From the NCBI RefSeq assembly GCF_020595125.1, contig NZ_JACNMS010000001.1, forward strand, positions 186,001 through 250,000: a stretch of DNA of 64,000 nt, written 5' to 3'. The notes below the pieces were generated by a model that ran no database searches, had not been told where the DNA came from, and saw nothing but the letters and a program-made list of their open reading frames with translations. Both the position numbers and the translations under genes were made by a program. Origin of the DNA: Jeotgalibacillus aurantiacus. Its GTDB lineage: Bacteria; Bacillota; Bacilli; Bacillales; Jeotgalibacillaceae. Shown here one piece after another: positions 40,281-49,522 of the stretch. The stretch's first letter is position 1; each line of letters starts with the position of its first letter.

Positions 40281-41537
40281 TTATATTTTCTTTTCAACGG
40301 TAGACGTAACAAAAGCAAAGAGAATCATAAAGATCAAACCAAGATCCAAAAGGCCGGTATGAAGGGAAACCGTAAAGATTGTCAGCACAAAAGCATAGGC
40401 GATTTTCTGATAAGAACGCTCTCCTACCTGACGGGTCTGGTTATATAAAATCGTAATCAGAAAACCTGCAAGGCCGAATCCAAGGATCACACCCACATAC
40501 CCGAAGTCCGCATAAAACTGCCCAAATAACGTCGGTGATGTGGTTCTCCCCGGACGGGTAATATAGATTCCTTCCTCCACTGAAAGCGAGTTTGTCAGCT
40601 CTGCTACCAGCTTCCTTGGCATAATCTGCTCGCCCGGAAGTACAGGACCAAGAATACTTGCATGAAGATCTCCAAGCAGGTAACCCTCCTGATCGGTATA
40701 TTCCATCAGTTTACTTAACACCACGTGTCCCGTCACATTCTTATAATTTATCCCTCTAATGACGTCAGGTGTCTCTTCCATCTTTGCACGCAGCAACGCA
40801 TTTCGTTCCTCAATCTGGTCCACATTCAGTTCATCAGATACTTCAGGCAGATCACGGCTGTTTAACGGGTTTGACGGATCTTCCGTTGACAGCTGATAAA
40901 AACCGATCATGGAAAACGTCAGACCTACAATTAAGAGTGCCGTCATAAACCAGGTGAATTCAATCGGTCTCACCATGTAATGAAAAACAATAATGGCTGT
41001 AAAAAGCATGACAATGACTGGTGTAATATAGCCGATCAATGCAAACAAACCGATCAGGATGATTAAAAGTAAAAGAAACGCGCCAATTTTCCGATTTTTC
41101 ACGAGGAAAAACCAGCTGCCAAGATATAATGCCGCGAACCAGAGCATCGCGCTGAAAAACTGCAGTGACGGATTCGGGTTTCGACGGACTTCCGCATCAA
41201 AAATACCGATTTGTCCGGAAATAATTAATAGTATGTATGCAACCAGTCCAACTCCTGCAAGCAAAAACAAGAGAGGTATGCTTTTTCCTCTCAGGCTGTC
41301 CGGGAGCGTGATCGTGAACCGCCAGTTTTTACTGCGGACAATCCAGACCATCAGCCAATAGGAGAGAAAGCCTGTCAGCACAACAGGCGCAACTGAATAC
41401 GTTAAATCAAAGTATTCAAAGCGCCCGAAGTCAAACAGGCTCGTGGCAAAATAAATAAAAATGACAAAAGGGAAAAACAGGTATGGTGAAAACATATCGA
41501 TGCGATTCAATTCCTGAAGCGTATGTCTGATCTTCAT
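40281..41537 (-). CDS. Wzy-like oligosaccharide repeat-unit polymerase
   Basis: A 418-aa membrane protein with about ten predicted transmembrane helices (for example FPFVIFIYFATSLFDFG, LLFLLAGVGLVAYILLIISG, GLFALIGYITPVIVMLFTAI) and a large extracytoplasmic loop near residues 215-330. That loop (GYLLGDLHASILGPVLPGEQ, then TSPTLFGQFYADFGYVGVIL) is the usual layout of O-antigen/repeat-unit polymerases. It would join lipid-linked repeat units on the outer face. Its start overlaps the MurJ-like stop by 4 bp. Terminal gene of the minus-strand glycan cluster. Confidence 0.8.
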   Translation of the reverse strand: MKIRHTLQELNRIDMFSPYLFFPFVIFIYFATSLFDFGRFEYFDLTYSVAPVVLTGFLSYWLMVWIVRSKNWRFTITLPDSLRGKSIPLLFLLAGVGLVAYILLIISGQIGIFDAEVRRNPNPSLQFFSAMLWFAALYLGSWFFLVKNRKIGAFLLLLIILIGLFALIGYITPVIVMLFTAIIVFHYMVRPIEFTWFMTALLIVGLTFSMIGFYQLSTEDPSNPLNSRDLPEVSDELNVDQIEERNALLRAKMEETPDVIRGINYKNVTGHVVLSKLMEYTDQEGYLLGDLHASILGPVLPGEQIMPRKLVAELTNSLSVEEGIYITRPGRTTSPTLFGQFYADFGYVGVILGFGLAGFLITILYNQTRQVGERSYQKIAYAFVLTIFTVSLHTGLLDLGLIFMILFAFVTSTVEKKI

Positions 41538-43051
41538 CCTGTTCGTCTCCCCCTCGTTCTGATTAATTCCTTAAATGGTTCACTCTTTAACAGCCACAAT
41601 GCTGCAGCATAAATGACAATGCCGGCAACACCAATGACAATCAGGTATGGAATGACCGACCAGGAGACAATGGCTGTCTGCTGGAGTCCGTAAAGTACGG
41701 CAGCCATCATTCCTGCTGCTGTCATTACTTTAAGATAATTCCATCCGATACTCTTTATATTAAAGCCTTCTGTGATTTTATACAACGTCGTAAATGTCAT
41801 CAGACAGTACAACATTCCGACCACAGATGATGAAAAAGCGAGTCCAACCGGACCAAAAAGGCTTGAGAACCACCAATTTAATAAGATATTCAGCACGATG
41901 GAAACAAGTCCTATTCTCATCATGAGGTATCCTTTTGACATCGTGTAAAAACCTTTGGCAATTACGGCCTGAATACTGTAAAACAGCACCGATCCAACGT
42001 AAAAAATCGCATATAGGCTTGTTTCTGACGTATCAGCCGCCGTAAATTCCCCACGCTGATAAAACAGCTGCACAACCTGATCCATCACCAGAATCATCCC
42101 GATCACGGTTGGCACAAGAAACATGAACATAAACATCAGACCTTTTTCAATCCCCTGCTTAAACAGCCCCATCTTTTTCTCACTATAGGCAGAAGCAATC
42201 AGTGGAAAAACGAGCGTTGCAATGGTGACACCAAAGATCGCCTGAGGAATATTCACAAGGCGGAAAGCCAGCGTCAGATTCGTTACAACCCCTTCCGCAA
42301 AACGCGCGGAGAAAATCGTATCCACCATAAGGTTAATCTGGCCGATTGCAATCGTCAGTCCAACGGGCAGGAAAATCAGATAAAAGCTTTTGATTTCCTG
42401 TTTGTCCATTTTCTGTGTCCAGGCCATCATTTTACTCGGTTTTAAATAGATCATTTTAATCAAAAACGAAATCATCGTCCCGATCAGATAACCGATTGGC
42501 ACCGCATAAATACTCAGCTGCTGATAAAATAAAAACGTAAAACCAATCATCACGAGGACAACAACGGTCTGTGAAAACGTTGAAAATGAAAACTTTTTCT
42601 GCGAATCAAAAAAGCCTTCATACACCGCATTCATTCCCACAAAGATAATGGCAATGAAATAAATAATCGCCGTCCACGCGGCAATCTGGAACCCGTCTTC
42701 ATAGTTGCTAAACTCCGGATATAACAGTCTTACGAGAAACGGTGAAGCTGCAATGCCAATCGCTGATATCGCAACAGAGATCCAAAATGTTCCCTTTACC
42801 ACATTCGTTAAATGGGAAAAGCCTTTTCCCCGACGCTCAAATTCATAGTAGCTCGGCAAAAAGGCATCCTTCATTCCTGTCAGCATAAACAGCACAATCG
42901 CATTGGGCACCGTCATCGCCGCAAAATAAATATCCGCCTGGCTTGACGCACCGAACAGCCCCGCGATCGTCATGTCGCGAAGCATGCTCGAAAATTTCAA
43001 TACAAGTGTAGAAAGTAAAAACAAAATACTCGCTGCTCTGAATTTTGACAT
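41534..43051 (-). CDS. MurJ/MviN-family lipid-linked precursor flippase
   Basis: A 505-aa membrane protein of the MOP superfamily, with about 14 helices. The N-terminal region is characteristic: LVLKFSSMLRDMTIAGLFGA, SSQADIYFAAMTVPNAIVLF. Further helices include FGPVGLAFSSSVVGMLYCLM near the C-terminus. Family members flip lipid II or other polyprenyl-linked sugars across the membrane. Since it sits between a glycosyltransferase and a polymerase, a role as the flippase for this cluster's repeat unit is more likely than housekeeping MurJ, though lipid II transport cannot be excluded. Confidence 0.85.
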   Translation of the reverse strand: MSKFRAASILFLLSTLVLKFSSMLRDMTIAGLFGASSQADIYFAAMTVPNAIVLFMLTGMKDAFLPSYYEFERRGKGFSHLTNVVKGTFWISVAISAIGIAASPFLVRLLYPEFSNYEDGFQIAAWTAIIYFIAIIFVGMNAVYEGFFDSQKKFSFSTFSQTVVVLVMIGFTFLFYQQLSIYAVPIGYLIGTMISFLIKMIYLKPSKMMAWTQKMDKQEIKSFYLIFLPVGLTIAIGQINLMVDTIFSARFAEGVVTNLTLAFRLVNIPQAIFGVTIATLVFPLIASAYSEKKMGLFKQGIEKGLMFMFMFLVPTVIGMILVMDQVVQLFYQRGEFTAADTSETSLYAIFYVGSVLFYSIQAVIAKGFYTMSKGYLMMRIGLVSIVLNILLNWWFSSLFGPVGLAFSSSVVGMLYCLMTFTTLYKITEGFNIKSIGWNYLKVMTAAGMMAAVLYGLQQTAIVSWSVIPYLIVIGVAGIVIYAAALWLLKSEPFKELIRTRGRRTG

Positions 43052-43060
43052 CTTATTCTC

Positions 43061-43768
43061 CTATTTCTTCAGCACTTTCAGCAGAAATTTCGGAAGAATC
43101 ATTTGTCTCTTAATCCGCTTCGGTTCTTTCAGCAAACGGTAAAACCATTCAAGTCCGAGACGCTGAAACCCCTCTGGCGCACGCTTAATCCGGCCCGACA
43201 GCACATCAAATGAACCGCCAACTCCCTGAAAAATATGCGGATACAGCTTTTGCATATTTTCAATGATGAAGTATTCCTGTGCCGGGCTTCCCATCGCTAC
43301 AAACAGGATGTCCGGCTTTGCTTCATTGATCGCTGCTTCGATCACAGCCGGATCTTTTTCATAACCGTTCAGCGTTCCTGAGACCTGTATACCTGGATAG
43401 CGCTCCTCAAGACCTTTTTTAGCCTCTTCCGCTACACCAGGTTTGGCACCGAATAAAAAGACCTTTTTCCCTGTCTGTGCTGCCTCTTCACAAATTCGCA
43501 TCATCATATCAATACCCGTGACCCGGCTTCTGACATTTCCGCCTTTCAGCTTCGATGCCAGAATAATGCCGATCCCATCAGGAATTTGAAAATCCGCACG
43601 ATTTAAAAGAGCTTTTAAATTTTGATCATCCTGCGCCTTCATTACCTTTTCAGGATTGATGGCGACAATAAATGATTTCTGTTTCTGCTCAAGTCTATTA
43701 AAAAGGGCTTTAATCAGCTCATCATAGTTCTCAGGGCTGACGTCGACACCCAGAAAGTTTTCCTTCAT
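43061..43768 (-). CDS. WecG/TagA/CpsF-family glycosyltransferase
   Basis: A 235-aa protein of standard length. Signature pieces: FIVAINPEKVMKAQDDQNLK, DFQIPDGIGIILASKLKGGN with the catalytic aspartate, KKVFLFGAKPGVAEEAKKGL, and PDILFVAMGSPAQEYFI with GVGGSFDVLSGRIKRAPEGF. TagA adds ManNAc to GlcNAc-PP-undecaprenol on the inner membrane face; WecG adds ManNAcA. The neighbouring UDP-ManNAc-type dehydrogenase suggests ManNAcA or ManNAc as donor. The C-terminal basic tail (KEPKRIKRQM) binds membrane in this family. Confidence 0.9.
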   Translation of the reverse strand: MKENFLGVDVSPENYDELIKALFNRLEQKQKSFIVAINPEKVMKAQDDQNLKALLNRADFQIPDGIGIILASKLKGGNVRSRVTGIDMMMRICEEAAQTGKKVFLFGAKPGVAEEAKKGLEERYPGIQVSGTLNGYEKDPAVIEAAINEAKPDILFVAMGSPAQEYFIIENMQKLYPHIFQGVGGSFDVLSGRIKRAPEGFQRLGLEWFYRLLKEPKRIKRQMILPKFLLKVLKK

Positions 43769-43797
43769 GTCATCACCTATTTCATTGAGGCCTTTGC

Positions 43798-45075
43798 TCA
43801 GGATTGTTTGGAATCTCCAAGTAATCCAAACTCAAAGCCTGCTTCTTCCCACTTGCTGCGGTTCAGACAGTTTTTCGTGTCCAGTACAGCGGCCGTGCGG
43901 AGTTCATCCTTAAAGGATGCTGGGTTCAGTTCTTTAAATTCATTATGGTCCGTCAGTACAAGCACAAGATCAGCATGCTTAACAGCTTCTGTGAAATCCT
44001 GCGTCTGGCAGGGAACCTTATTTTCTTTCACATGCGGGTCAAATGCTGTGTAATCAAGTCCCGCTTCTTCAAGTTGGCGCAATACTTCCAATGACGGGCT
44101 TTCACGCACGTCATCCACATTTCCTTTAAAAGCAAGACCAAATACGGCTACGCGGCCATTCTGGATCTGCTTGCGCTGGAAATATTCCTGCACGCGGCCT
44201 ACCGTATGAGCAGGCATGCCGTCGTTTGTTTCACGCGCCAGGTGAATCATTTTTGCAAGGTCCGGTGCCAATTCAACAAGGAACCATGGATCCACAGCGA
44301 TACAGTGACCACCAACGCCAGGACCCGGCTTATGAATGTTCACGCGCGGATGGAAGTTTGCGAAATCAATCGCTTCCCATACATTAACATCGAGCTTTTC
44401 AGCGATCTTTGCAAGCTCGTTGGCAAATGCAATATTCACATCACGGTACGTGTTTTCAATCACTTTAACAAGCTCAGCTGTTGTTGCATCTGTTAAATGG
44501 ATTTTTCCTTTAACGAACGTTTCATACAGCTCTTTCGTTTTTTGTGACGATTCTTCACTGATTCCGCCGACGATCCGGTCATTTTGAACAAGCTCTTCAA
44601 AAATTCTGCCCGGGATCACGCGCTCCGGAGAATGAGAAATCAGAAGCTCTGTTCCAAACTCAAGACCTGTTTCCTTCAGAACCGGCATCATCACATCTTC
44701 AACTGTACGTGGAGGAACAGTTGACTCAAGGATCACAAGGTTGCCTTTTTTAACAAACGGCACAATAGACTGAGTCGCTTTGCGGACATAGTCCAGGTTC
44801 GCTGTCTTATCATCATTAATCGGAGACGGAACGGCAATAATAAACACATCCGCTTGCTCCGGTGTTGTTGAAACGGTTAACGTGCCTGCATCTACCGCTT
44901 TTTCAAGGTATTCCTGCAGACCATTTTCTTCGATGTGAAGCTGCTTATTCTGAATCATGCTGACTGCTTTCTCGTTCACATCCACTCCATGAACTTTAAT
45001 ACCATGGTTTGCAAACATCACAGCTGTTGGAAGCCCGATATACCCAAGCCCAACGACACAAATTTTTTCAAACAT
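43798..45075 (-). CDS. UDP-N-acetylmannosamine dehydrogenase-type enzyme
   Basis: A 425-aa nucleotide-sugar dehydrogenase. The Rossmann start KICVVGLGYIGLPTAVMFAN HG pattern is that of the WecC type (GLGYIGLP) rather than UDP-glucose dehydrogenase. It also has NLVILESTVPPRTVEDVMMP, HSPERVIPGRIFEELVQNDR, NTYRDVNIAFANELAKIAEK, and GPGVGGHCIAVDPWFLVELA with the catalytic cysteine. It would oxidise UDP-ManNAc (or UDP-GlcNAc) to the uronic acid using two NAD+. It is 30 bp upstream of the glycosyltransferase and in the same direction, so it supplies that enzyme's donor. Confidence 0.9.
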   Translation of the reverse strand: MFEKICVVGLGYIGLPTAVMFANHGIKVHGVDVNEKAVSMIQNKQLHIEENGLQEYLEKAVDAGTLTVSTTPEQADVFIIAVPSPINDDKTANLDYVRKATQSIVPFVKKGNLVILESTVPPRTVEDVMMPVLKETGLEFGTELLISHSPERVIPGRIFEELVQNDRIVGGISEESSQKTKELYETFVKGKIHLTDATTAELVKVIENTYRDVNIAFANELAKIAEKLDVNVWEAIDFANFHPRVNIHKPGPGVGGHCIAVDPWFLVELAPDLAKMIHLARETNDGMPAHTVGRVQEYFQRKQIQNGRVAVFGLAFKGNVDDVRESPSLEVLRQLEEAGLDYTAFDPHVKENKVPCQTQDFTEAVKHADLVLVLTDHNEFKELNPASFKDELRTAAVLDTKNCLNRSKWEEAGFEFGLLGDSKQS

Positions 45076-45177
45076 ACGTTACGTACTTCCTTTCACGGTT
45101 TATTCCCATAAACCTGCCTTTTATTATATCGAAAAACATCTTAAGTTGACATAGTGGAAATGAAAGAATTTCTTTCA

Positions 45178-46470
45178 TTATCCACGTCCAATTGAATGGT
45201 AATCAATGCCATGCTTTTTCATGTCACTAACCGTAAAACAATTACGTCCATCAAAAATAACCGGACGCTTCATTTTTTCTTTAAAATAGGAAGGATCGGT
45301 TTCTTTAATTTGCGCCCAATCCGTAATAATAAACGCGGTTTCAGCATCCTGAAGAGCTGTTTCGAGTGAATCTGTATAAGTCAGATCCGGAAAAACCTCT
45401 TTCATTTTCTCTGTCGCAATCGGATCATACGCGATAATATCCGCTCCCCGGTTCTGGAGCTCTTCGATAAGACGGATCGCGGGTGATTCACGCGTATCAT
45501 CTGTGTTCGGCTTGAAAGCAAGGCCAAGCACTGCAGCCTTCACACCTTTTTCAATTGCGTTCTCAGCATCCGCCTTTTCAAGCAGCTTGTTATGCTGAAG
45601 TTCATTGACCTCAAGCACCGCATTCAGCATACGGAACTCATAGCCCGCTTCTGCAGACATTGTGGTCAGGGCTTTCGTATCCTTCGGGAAACACGATCCG
45701 CCAAAGCCGATCCCTGCCTTTAGGAACTGACTGCCGATCCGCTTATCAAGACCCATCCCTTCAGCCACTTCCTCAACATTCGCACCTGTGAGCTCGCAAA
45801 TGTTGGCAATTTCATTAATAAAGCTGATTTTTGTCGCGAGAAAGGCGTTAGATGCGTACTTAATCAGCTCAGCGCTCTTTGTGTCAGTCTTCACAATCGG
45901 AATCCCAAAAGAGCTGAAGCATTCTGCTACCTTGTCTACAGCCGGCTGGTGGTGTCCGCCGATCACAATCCGGTCTCCGTGGAAGGAATCATGAATCGCG
46001 TTTCCTTCGCGTAAAAACTCCGGGTTCGAGACGGCGTGCACCTGAATGTTTGACGCTGCCCGTTCCCGGATGATCGCCTCAACCTGATCATTTGTGCCGA
46101 CTGGAACCGTACTTTTTGTTACAACGATCGCATCATCCTGAATCGTGTCACCAATTTCTTCCGCCACTTTTTTCACAAAAGAAAGATCAGCGTGACCATT
46201 TTCTCCTTCAGGCGTTCCAACTGCAATGAATAGAATATCTTTTCCACGGTAAGCTTCCGTTTTTTCAGTTGTAAATGTGAGCCGTCCTGCAGCCTGATTG
46301 CGCTGCATCATTTCCTCAAGCCCAGGTTCGTAAATAGGTGATTTCCCGCTTTTCATCAAAGCAATTTTCTCGGGTGAAACATCCAGACATGTAACGTGAT
46401 GGCCTGCTTCAGACAGGCACACTCCTGTTACAAGTCCGACGTACCCGGTACCTGCAATTCCAATATTCAT
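45178..46470 (-). CDS. ugd: UDP-glucose 6-dehydrogenase
   Basis: A 430-aa enzyme with the typical start MNIGIAGTGYVGLVTGVCLS, DIVVTKSTVPVGT-like segment (AIVVTKSTVPVGTNDQV), SNPEFLREGNAIHDSFHGDR, and the active-site motif GIGFGGSCFPKDTKAL with the catalytic cysteine. It converts UDP-glucose to UDP-glucuronate using two NAD+. It is 4 bp from galU, so the two give UDP-glucuronate from glucose-1-phosphate. Two different sugar dehydrogenases in one cluster indicate an acidic polymer with two types of uronic acid. The 45076-45177 gap shows nothing. Confidence 0.93.
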   Translation of the reverse strand: MNIGIAGTGYVGLVTGVCLSEAGHHVTCLDVSPEKIALMKSGKSPIYEPGLEEMMQRNQAAGRLTFTTEKTEAYRGKDILFIAVGTPEGENGHADLSFVKKVAEEIGDTIQDDAIVVTKSTVPVGTNDQVEAIIRERAASNIQVHAVSNPEFLREGNAIHDSFHGDRIVIGGHHQPAVDKVAECFSSFGIPIVKTDTKSAELIKYASNAFLATKISFINEIANICELTGANVEEVAEGMGLDKRIGSQFLKAGIGFGGSCFPKDTKALTTMSAEAGYEFRMLNAVLEVNELQHNKLLEKADAENAIEKGVKAAVLGLAFKPNTDDTRESPAIRLIEELQNRGADIIAYDPIATEKMKEVFPDLTYTDSLETALQDAETAFIITDWAQIKETDPSYFKEKMKRPVIFDGRNCFTVSDMKKHGIDYHSIGRG

Positions 46471-46474
46471 GATC

Positions 46475-47359
46475 TTATCCTTTCTGACGTGCCATTAGCT
46501 CCTTAATATATAACTCTAAATCTTCTTTAAGGTCTTCCCGTTTCAAGCCAAGTTCAAGCGTCGCCTTAATAAATCCTAACTTATCCCCTACATCGTAACG
46601 GTCCCCATCAAAAAAATAAGCCAGCAGACGCTGATCCTCTGACAGCTTTCTTAACGCATCCGTCAGCTGAATCTCATCTCCTGCACCCGGTTCAAGCGTT
46701 TCGAGAATCTCAAAAATCTCCGGCTGCAGAATATAACGCCCCTGAATCGCCAATGTAGATGGCGCATCCTCGATAGACGGCTTTTCAACAAGCGTCTTAA
46801 TACTGTAAACGCGGTCTTCAAGCAGATGATCCGGGGCGACAATCCCGTACTTCGAGACATCTTCTTTCGCCACTTCCTGCACGCCTACAATAGAAGAACC
46901 GTCATAACGTTCATACACATCAATCAGCTGCTTTAAACACGGTGTCTCAGATTCCACAATGTCATCACCTAAAATCACCGCAAACGGCTCATCCCCAATA
47001 AAACTGCGCGCACACGAAATCGCATGCCCAAGTCCCTTTGGCTCCTTTTGACGTATATAATGTATATTCGCCAGATTCGAAATTGCCTGAACCTGCGCTA
47101 AAATCTCTTTCTTCTCTTTCTTAGCCAGGGTTTCTTCCAGTTCGTACGACTTATCAAAATGATCCTCAATCGCACGCTTCCCCCTGCCACTAATAATAAT
47201 TATGTCCTCAACGCCCGAAGCAACCGCCTCTTCTACTATGTACTGAATCGTCGGCTTATCAACAAGCGGAAGCATCTCCTTCGGCTGAGCTTTCGTCGCC
47301 GGCAGCATACGAGTACCCAGACCTGCAGCAGGTATAATTACTTTTCTAATTTTACTCAC
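46475..47359 (-). CDS. galU: UTP-glucose-1-phosphate uridylyltransferase
   Basis: A 294-aa GalU/GtaB enzyme. It has the nucleotide-binding start [20 protein letters not shown] and [72 protein letters not shown] with the metal aspartates, and [20 protein letters not shown]. It makes UDP-glucose for UDP-glucuronate, glycolipids and teichoic acid glucosylation. First gene of the minus-strand glycan cluster; the next gene upstream is divergent (47644). Confidence 0.95.
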   Translation of the reverse strand: MSKIRKVIIPAAGLGTRMLPATKAQPKEMLPLVDKPTIQYIVEEAVASGVEDIIIISGRGKRAIEDHFDKSYELEETLAKKEKKEILAQVQAISNLANIHYIRQKEPKGLGHAISCARSFIGDEPFAVILGDDIVESETPCLKQLIDVYERYDGSSIVGVQEVAKEDVSKYGIVAPDHLLEDRVYSIKTLVEKPSIEDAPSTLAIQGRYILQPEIFEILETLEPGAGDEIQLTDALRKLSEDQRLLAYFFDGDRYDVGDKLGFIKATLELGLKREDLKEDLELYIKELMARQKG

Positions 47360-47572
47360 GCTAAGTCCCCCTGATCTGCTACTTTTTTATCAACCTATTA
47401 TAACGTAAACAGAACGGGAACTCCTACTATTACTCTTGAACATACAAGCACAATTCACCATTTTAATTCAGCAACGGTTCAAACGGTAGATTCCGTGATA
47501 AAATTTAAACGAAATGTAATTTTTAACGAAATCGCAGAAATGATTGAAATATTCCCGACTACCGCCATCAGG

Positions 47573-47608
47573 ATATGAGATGACTATATCGAAAGTCTCA
47601 TATATAAT
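47573..47608 (+). promoter_or_regulatory. Promoter with overlapping inverted repeat before the XRE-TPR regulator
   Basis: ATATGAGA (47573-47580) and TCTCATAT (47596-47603) form perfect 8-bp inverted arms with a 15-bp spacer. The right arm runs into a -10 box TATAAT at 47603-47608. No strong -35 is seen at the matching distance (TGACTA at 47581 lies in the spacer), which fits activator control or autoregulation. Transcription would start about 30 bp before the regulator ATG. Confidence 0.6.
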
Positions 47609-47643
47609 AGAAGAATCTAGAAAGTCTCCGGGGTGAGCAACAT

Positions 47644-48903
47644 ATGAACGTAGGGTCGATTATTAAATACTATCGAACGAAACAGGGGATGACGCAGACA
47701 GAGCTGGCCGAGGGCATTTGTTCCACATCTCATTTAAGTAAAATAGAAACGAATATGTATGCAGCCAATGAAGAAACTGTTGGAATGCTGCTGGAGAAGC
47801 TGGGGTTGAAGCTTGAAGAGGTTTCTGGGCGACTCAATGAAATGAAAGAACTGTTACAGGAATTTATTGAAGCGATTTTCACGCAGGATCGGGAGCTTGC
47901 AGCTACTTTGTATGTACAAGTTATTGAAAATCAAGATTACATGCTTTCAAGCGAATTAGTAAACCTCTATCATTTATATATATACAGGTATCAGCTTTGG
48001 AATCAGGAAGCTGAGAAAGCTAATGAAAGTTTAAAAATACTCCAGAAGATAAAAAATACGTTCAATTCAATTGAGCTGAATATATTCTCCTTTGTACAAG
48101 CTGTCCACTGTTCGACTAAAGAAGATCATGAGATGACGATTAAACATATGAACAATTTTCTGGAAAACCCTATTCCTATAGGAAATTATTGGGTCGCAGA
48201 GTGCCATTATCAACTAGCATATGCCCACATAAGTATTAATCAAAATGAAGCAGGCTTGATTACAGGAAAAAAAGCCTATGATTTATACGTTGCCGAATGT
48301 AATTTCACCAGGCAGATTCACGCACAAATGATTTTAGGTATTTGTTATACCAGACTTGGATTATATAACGAAGCTATAGTAGTTTATAGACCTTTACTAA
48401 GAAACGTTAGAATGCATTACAAAAACAGTTTATATGTGAGTGTTCTGATTAACTATTCACGCTGTATGTATTTGTCAAAGGAATATTCTAAGGTCCAACG
48501 TCACGTTGATGAAGCACTTCAACTAGTAGAACCATATACTGATTCGCACGGAACAGCATTACTAATATGGCTCGAAAATGCATTAAAAACAAAAAAAGTA
48601 AATAAAACCTGGCATAGTCGTGTACTTCTGCTGAGAGAAATTTCAGCAATTATTAACGATAAATACTATCATCATTACTCTATTTATTTAGAAAAGTTAG
48701 AATTTTCCCAAGTTGACGGGATCAAATATGCTGTAAAATGGTTATATCCTTACTTGATTAAAGTAAATGCCTATAGTGATGCCCGGGAAGTTGTTGAAGA
48801 AATTATCGATTATTTCAATCAGGTTGGGGATTATGTAAAAGCAAAAGAATACTACGATCAATGGCGCACATTGATTGAAAAGGAGAGAAATTATCATGTC
48901 TAA
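47644..48903 (+). CDS. RRNPP-type XRE-TPR transcriptional regulator
   Basis: A 419-aa protein. Residues 1-60 are an XRE-type helix-turn-helix (SIIKYYRTKQGMTQTELAEG, CSTSHLSKIETNMYAANEET). Residues from about 65 to the end are TPR-like helices (SLYVSVLINYSRCMYLSKEY, AREVVEEIIDYFNQVGDYVK, AKEYYDQWRTL). This HTH-TPR layout defines the Rgg/Rap/NprR/PlcR/PrgX peptide-receptor superfamily. Length matches NprR/AimR-type members. Its 3' end overlaps by 8 bp a 64-aa secreted peptide gene, the arrangement expected for a receptor and its pheromone. The ribosome site before ATG 47644 is CTCCGGGGTGAG (GGGGTGAG). Confidence 0.85.
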   Translation: MNVGSIIKYYRTKQGMTQTELAEGICSTSHLSKIETNMYAANEETVGMLLEKLGLKLEEVSGRLNEMKELLQEFIEAIFTQDRELAATLYVQVIENQDYMLSSELVNLYHLYIYRYQLWNQEAEKANESLKILQKIKNTFNSIELNIFSFVQAVHCSTKEDHEMTIKHMNNFLENPIPIGNYWVAECHYQLAYAHISINQNEAGLITGKKAYDLYVAECNFTRQIHAQMILGICYTRLGLYNEAIVVYRPLLRNVRMHYKNSLYVSVLINYSRCMYLSKEYSKVQRHVDEALQLVEPYTDSHGTALLIWLENALKTKKVNKTWHSRVLLLREISAIINDKYYHHYSIYLEKLEFSQVDGIKYAVKWLYPYLIKVNAYSDAREVVEEIIDYFNQVGDYVKAKEYYDQWRTLIEKERNYHV

Positions 48904-49090
48904 AACAGTTAAACTTTTGTTATCAAGCGGTTTGGCATTAGTTGTATTAGCAGGGAGTTATTCATTGACTGAGTCGTCTTTTGGAGATAAATCATCAAAT
49001 GAATCTTATGGAGAATTACAAATAGCTGCTCCTAAAGGTGATTATAAAACTGAGGATCATAACCACGTAAACAGACCACCTGGTTATTAA
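48896..49090 (+). CDS. Candidate pheromone precursor of the XRE-TPR regulator
   Basis: A 64-aa protein with ATG at 48896 after AAAAGGAGAG, lying inside the end of the regulator gene. Its N-terminus is a signal peptide (KTVKLLLSSGLALVVLAGSY), followed by a short polar region and a C-terminus of DYKTEDHNHVNRPPGY. Small exported precursors encoded directly after, or overlapping, an RRNPP receptor are typical Phr/PapR/NprX/AimP-like signals, with the active peptide at the C-terminus. No sequence similarity to a named peptide was recognised. A terminator follows, so the two genes form one operon. Confidence 0.75.
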   Translation: MSKTVKLLLSSGLALVVLAGSYSLTESSFGDKSSNESYGELQIAAPKGDYKTEDHNHVNRPPGY

Positions 49091-49175
49091 TGTAAACCCA
49101 ATTTTCCCAATAGACTTTTGCATTATTTTATACTAAAATAAGATTATGAAATGACCCAGCAATACCCTCTCATTA

Positions 49176-49205
49176 ACCACCTGAACAATCAGGTGGTCTT
49201 TTTTT
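49176..49205 (+). terminator. Terminator of the regulator-peptide operon
   Basis: ACCACCTG / CAGGTGGT with a 6-nt loop (AACAAT) and a CTTTTTTT tail. The rest of the gap 49206-49456 has no gene or strong signal. Confidence 0.9.
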
Positions 49206-49456
49206 ATGATTTTGGCGGTAGATCGGGATTTGTAAGATTTACAGGTCGGATCAATCTTTTTACATGTGTAATGACACTCGTTCTTTAATCGGATAAACTT
49301 TTTGGTGAATTATTTGATTAGAAAAATATTTTTAATTCGAGATAAGTTGCTTTGAGTGGAATTGAGGGGCCGGTTCGGAAAAAAGTAATTTTTTTTGAGG
49401 GTCGTTTGGCATGTTTTTTAAGAATTTTCCCAAGTATAATACTTGGATATACAATC

Positions 49457-49503
49457 ATATGAAAACCCGCATTTCATCTCTTGCTCATGAAATGCGGGTT
49501 TAT
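49457..49503 (-). terminator. Terminator of the IDEAL-domain gene
   Basis: AAACCCGCATTTCAT pairs with ATGAAATGCGGGTTT across a CTCTTGCTC loop. It lies right after the minus-strand stop at 49523. Confidence 0.85.
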
Positions 49504-49522
49504 GGACATCGCTGCGGAACCA

